A stretch of 64,000 bases of DNA from positions 2,294,001 through 2,358,000 of the forward strand of contig NZ_CP120210.1 of NCBI RefSeq assembly GCF_029369745.1. Direction: 5' to 3'. Origin of the DNA: Amycolatopsis sp. QT-25. GTDB taxonomy: Bacteria > Actinomycetota > Actinomycetes > Mycobacteriales > Pseudonocardiaceae. Below are positions 61,130 to 64,000 of the stretch, piece after piece. The notes under the pieces were generated by a model. That model was not told the origin of the DNA and made no database searches. It saw only the letters and a list, made by a program, of their open reading frames with translations. Made by a program: the position numbers and the translations under genes. Position 1 is the stretch's first letter. Every line of letters begins with the position of its first letter.

Positions 61130-62281
61130 GTGAGCGATGGCGTCCGGTCGTCGTCGGGTAGGGATCCTGACGACGACCTTCTGTTGTGCGCTTTCGTCGT
61201 GTGCGGGGTGGATCGGCTGCCTCTCGGTGTGCTCGCTGCGGCAAGTGAAACGCACGGTGTGGCGCTGGAAGCACGGCTTGAGCGGCTTGCTGGGCACAGC
61301 CTGGTATCGGTGCCGGGGGCGTGGACGGAAGGCGACACGGTCATGGTCGACCTTCGGCGGCCCTCTGTCGATGTTTCATCGGTGGAGGCGAGGTCGCTTG
61401 CGGCAAGGATCGGGCGTTACCTCCGAATCGTGGTTCAAGAGGCAGGGGCGCGTCATGCCGCGGCCGTTCCGCCTGATCGGCACGATGACATCCACGAGGA
61501 TCGGTTGCGGTCAGTGCGCTGGCCGGTCGTCGGTGTGATCCGCTGGCAACTTGAGCACGGAATGGCCGAGAACGCGGTGCACCTGGCGCGCGCCTGGTGG
61601 ACAGTGGCCGGGACGGTGGCCGATCCAGCGTGGATGAGAGAGTTCGCCGAAGCAGGGGAGCGCGCGGCGATCGAGATCCGCGATCCGGCCGCCTTGATCG
61701 GCTTGCTGACGATGGCGGCGGAGTGCGCGGACCGGTCAGGTGACTGGTTGATGGCCGATGCCCGATGGGTCAGGGTGCTCAGCCTCGCCCGGGCTCAGCA
61801 GGATCACGATGTCGCCTGTAAGACCTTGGCGACGTTAGGTGACTTCTACCGTCGTTGGGGTCGCCTACATCGGGCCATGGACGTCCTTTCCGACCTCATT
61901 GCCACCTGCGATCGTGTTCACGACAACCACGGTGCGCTGAGGGCACTGCGTAGTTTGGCTTCGGTCCTCCTCGACGCGGACCGTGCTACCGCTGCCGTTC
62001 CGCCGCTCGTGCGTGCCGTCGCGCTCGCCGCGGCGGACGACGCGATCGAGGAGGGCGTTCACGCTGATCTGCTGATCATGCTGGGCCGCGCGTACTGGAT
62101 GAGCAACAGGATCCGTGCCGGTAGAGAGGCTTTCAGTAATGCTCTCGCGCTTCTGGTGGACGTCGACGCCGATGGCGCTGACCACGTGCGGTCGCTGCTG
62201 GCTACACCGGACGACGGATCGCTACCGGTGAAGGCCCCCGATGTCGTCGAGCAACATGGACGGCGAACACGGCCACCGTGA
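61130..62281 (+). CDS. TPR-repeat protein
   Basis: The product has about 383 residues. A helical N-terminal region (DDDLLLCAFVVCGVDRLPLG, VLAAASETHGVALEARLERL) recalls the end of a STAND-type ATPase regulator. TPR-like helical repeats follow (ACKTLATLGDFYRRWGRLHR, AMDVLSDLIATCDRVHDNHG, LGRAYWMSNRIRAGREAFSN). GTG 61130, ten bases after GGGGAAGG, is chosen because the sequence before it is not protein-like. It may be the C-terminal half of a longer regulator whose front part is lost. The function is probably protein-protein contact. Confidence 0.6.
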   Translation: MSDGVRSSSGRDPDDDLLLCAFVVCGVDRLPLGVLAAASETHGVALEARLERLAGHSLVSVPGAWTEGDTVMVDLRRPSVDVSSVEARSLAARIGRYLRIVVQEAGARHAAAVPPDRHDDIHEDRLRSVRWPVVGVIRWQLEHGMAENAVHLARAWWTVAGTVADPAWMREFAEAGERAAIEIRDPAALIGLLTMAAECADRSGDWLMADARWVRVLSLARAQQDHDVACKTLATLGDFYRRWGRLHRAMDVLSDLIATCDRVHDNHGALRALRSLASVLLDADRATAAVPPLVRAVALAAADDAIEEGVHADLLIMLGRAYWMSNRIRAGREAFSNALALLVDVDADGADHVRSLLATPDDGSLPVKAPDVVEQHGRRTRPP

Positions 62282-62432
62282 GTGCCGACACGGCCAGGCC
62301 GGTCAGACGTGAGCCCGCTTTGCCGCGGGGATGCACTCGGGCGCGGTGGCGACCGGGCTGTTTGTACTGGTCAAGGATATACGGCATCGGGGGCATCCTT
62401 GGTCGGCAAGTCGGGGCGAGGTCGATGCGCGG

Positions 62433-63620
62433 TCACCCGAACACCGCATCGTCGCTGGTGGGTGGAACGGGGTCGAGACTGCTCAGCAGCTCCAGAACAT
62501 CGTGGGCGATGTAGGTTTTCTTGTACTTGGCGTTGTCCTTCACCGTGAGCAGTCCGGCGCGCTGGAGTTTCTTCGCGACGTCAGTCGCGCCCTTGATCGA
62601 GATGTCGAATCGTTGCGCGATCAGTTGGTGGTTGGTCACGGGCATCCCGATCAGTTCACTGGCCACTCGCCGGGCGTTGCCGGCTCCCGGCACCGCTTTG
62701 AGATGTTCCGTTCGTAGCTTCTCCATGCGTTTGATGAGGTTGATCTGCTCGGTGCACAGCTTGTCCACACCCTCGGCGAAGAACACCATGAACTCTTCGA
62801 AACTGCCGGTGTCGACAATGGCGCGCAGTTTCTGGTAGTACTCGTCGCGATAACGGTCGAGCCAACGGGACAGCGGCAGGATCTGGTCTCGTAAGACGCC
62901 TGCGCGAACCAGTTCCAAGCTGACGTAGAGCCGCGCGACGTAACCATTGCCCCCAGCGAACGGATGGATCAGTTCCAGTTGAGGGTGGCCGATCGCGACC
63001 TTGGCGACCAAGGGCAAGTCGTGCTCCGCGCGCACCCACTCCTGCCACTGTTGTGCCGTCGCCTGCAAATGCGGGCCGGGCGGCGTGTGGGCGACGACGG
63101 GCGTGCCGTCACGGCCGCTGATCCAGCTCGTCCGTTCACGCCAGAATCCGGATCCTTCGGGAGGCGGCACGGGGCCGAGCTGTCGGCTGATCTCTCCCAG
63201 TAACGGCAAATCGATGTCGGCACCGTCGCGGACGGTGCCGAAGGCGCGGCGGCTCGCCTCCAGGTACCGGATGATCGCCTCGACCGCGGGTTCAGGCGCG
63301 GGCTTCGCGCCCGGCAGCCTGGCCAGCAGGACATCGGTGAGGGAAACGCAAGCATCCTCTAGTGCCGCGGAACTCTGCGCTTCGCGCAGCATTGTGTGGT
63401 CCACGAGGTATGATCGGTCCGGCAAGCGCTCTGCCGCCTCGTCGAGACGTCCTAGTGCCTGCTCAGCTCGAGCCAGTCCCCGATGTGTCCTCGTTGCCAG
63501 TACCACGTGGGACGGCAATGGGCGGGGCGCCCAGGCCCCTTCCCGCCGGATGGCTTCCGGAACGTCACCCTCCCCAGCCACGGGCACCCACATACCGCCG
63601 GTGGCATCGCGTTCGTTCAT
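62433..63620 (-). CDS. Fic-domain protein (AMP-transferase family)
   Basis: The product has about 395 residues. The N-terminal SSAALED resembles the inhibitory helix motif (S/TxxxEG/N) of Fic proteins that carry their own inhibitor. The Fic core reads ELIHPFAGGNGYVARLYVSL; the catalytic His and the GNG anion loop are present, but the Arg of HPFxxGNGR is Tyr. The C-terminal part contains a winged helix (NHQLIAQRFDISIKGATDVA, KKLQRAGLL). Fic enzymes usually AMPylate target proteins. The Tyr replacement leaves the activity open. ATG 63620 is preferred to a longer frame with a poor N-terminus. Confidence 0.87.
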   Translation of the reverse strand: MNERDATGGMWVPVAGEGDVPEAIRREGAWAPRPLPSHVVLATRTHRGLARAEQALGRLDEAAERLPDRSYLVDHTMLREAQSSAALEDACVSLTDVLLARLPGAKPAPEPAVEAIIRYLEASRRAFGTVRDGADIDLPLLGEISRQLGPVPPPEGSGFWRERTSWISGRDGTPVVAHTPPGPHLQATAQQWQEWVRAEHDLPLVAKVAIGHPQLELIHPFAGGNGYVARLYVSLELVRAGVLRDQILPLSRWLDRYRDEYYQKLRAIVDTGSFEEFMVFFAEGVDKLCTEQINLIKRMEKLRTEHLKAVPGAGNARRVASELIGMPVTNHQLIAQRFDISIKGATDVAKKLQRAGLLTVKDNAKYKKTYIAHDVLELLSSLDPVPPTSDDAVFG

Positions 63621-64000
63621 ACCGCGAAGCCTCCACGAACCCACGCGAAGGCCGCAAATGGTGGATTTGGGCTGTTCAAGATCAACTTCAGGCCAGTGGT
63701 GCTCCCGCCGTTCTTCGTCATCCGCGACGGTCTTTAGTGGCAAGCCTCCGCTTCGAGTACGAATAAAGCCAGTTCAGGTGCCCTGTCGCCCCTGTTATCG
63801 GGGCTTCCGGGCATCGAACTTGACACTCGTCGCTTTGGCCGGTGTGTGCTCGGGCCCCTACACGACTGCGCGTTATGCGCATCTGGGAAGCCTCTACCGC
63901 CGGGAAGCTTCACCTGAAAGGATGCAGCCTTCGTTGGAGGAGTGCGGCAGACGCGAGCGCGGAAGACTGGGGCTGATGCTTTCTGGCAGGTCGGTTTCGG
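63621..64000. other. No supported gene
   Basis: I see no convincing coding sequence or RNA here. A gene may begin beyond the right edge. Confidence 0.4.

Noticed and set aside
62202..62396. 64-codon minus-strand frame with a possible membrane helix (LTGLAVSALTVAVFAVHVA)
   Set aside because: Overlaps the end of the TPR-protein gene by 80 bases and has no good ribosome binding site; too little to call.
1..64000. CRISPR arrays, rRNA operons, complete tRNA genes, phage structural genes
   Set aside because: None seen on reading through. Short repeats lack the repeat-spacer periodicity, and the only tRNA signal is the 3' fragment at 2.55 kb.

Overview
The window is GC-rich actinobacterial DNA. 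The complete conservon (cvnABCD plus two P450s), the StrR-type and SARP/AfsR-type regulators and the NRPS genes suggest a Pseudonocardiales genome, Amycolatopsis-like. That placement is an inference from gene content and codon use. No complete rRNA or tRNA gene and no CRISPR array were seen.

Layout. (a) 1-1.4 kb: the 3' end of a polymorphic toxin gene (Hint domain, then a DddA-like deaminase) with its Imm1 immunity gene. (b) 1.4-8.1 kb: an eroded accessory zone holding a tRNA-Met-like 3' fragment, a frameshifted DUF6262-like gene, an intact TetR/MFS operon, an ISL3 transposase fragment fused to another gene, and a small monooxygenase-like gene. (c) 8.1-15.3 kb: small secreted proteins, a GNAT enzyme, a 31-residue peptide gene behind a StrR-like box, a headless exporter, a SARP-type regulator and a secreted phospholipase A2. 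(d) 15.7-16.8 kb: a broken IS3-family element. (e) 17.7-43.6 kb: an NRPS cluster. (f) 44.0-45.5 kb: a P450 gene preceded by a 28-residue aromatic-tailed peptide gene. (g) 45.6-46.7 kb: two pseudogenes. (h) 46.9-52.1 kb: the conservon. (i) 52.1-64 kb: housekeeping-like and accessory genes mixed with gene fragments, ending in a Fic protein.

The NRPS cluster has a StrR-type regulator (17.7 kb) and an A-PCP-TE protein. Two methyltransferases, an Mrp-like ATPase and a type II thioesterase follow. Next come an acyl-CoA-dehydrogenase/A/PCP fusion with a free dehydrogenase partner, an MbtH protein with a C-terminal extension, and a C-A-PCP-C protein. The last part is an exporter, a 2298-residue DH-FkbM-FkbH-ACP-C-A-PCP protein and a SyrP/TauD-like oxygenase. 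The simplest model is a glycerate-derived starter on the FkbH/ACP part, extended by about three amino acids and released by the TE, with one amino acid possibly desaturated on its carrier protein.

The most promising candidate for an undescribed system is the short-peptide/P450 pair at 44.0-45.5 kb. The peptide ends GGLYFYWDISN and lies directly upstream of the P450, with a hairpin between the two. A second peptide of the same design, ending GASWVIYHVNY, is encoded at 10.6 kb behind a StrR-like box. A near-perfect StrR box also lies inside the strR-like gene. Separately, two six-codon ORFs (MKNREY, MNNREY), each with a strong ribosome binding site, sit about 50 bases upstream of unrelated genes.
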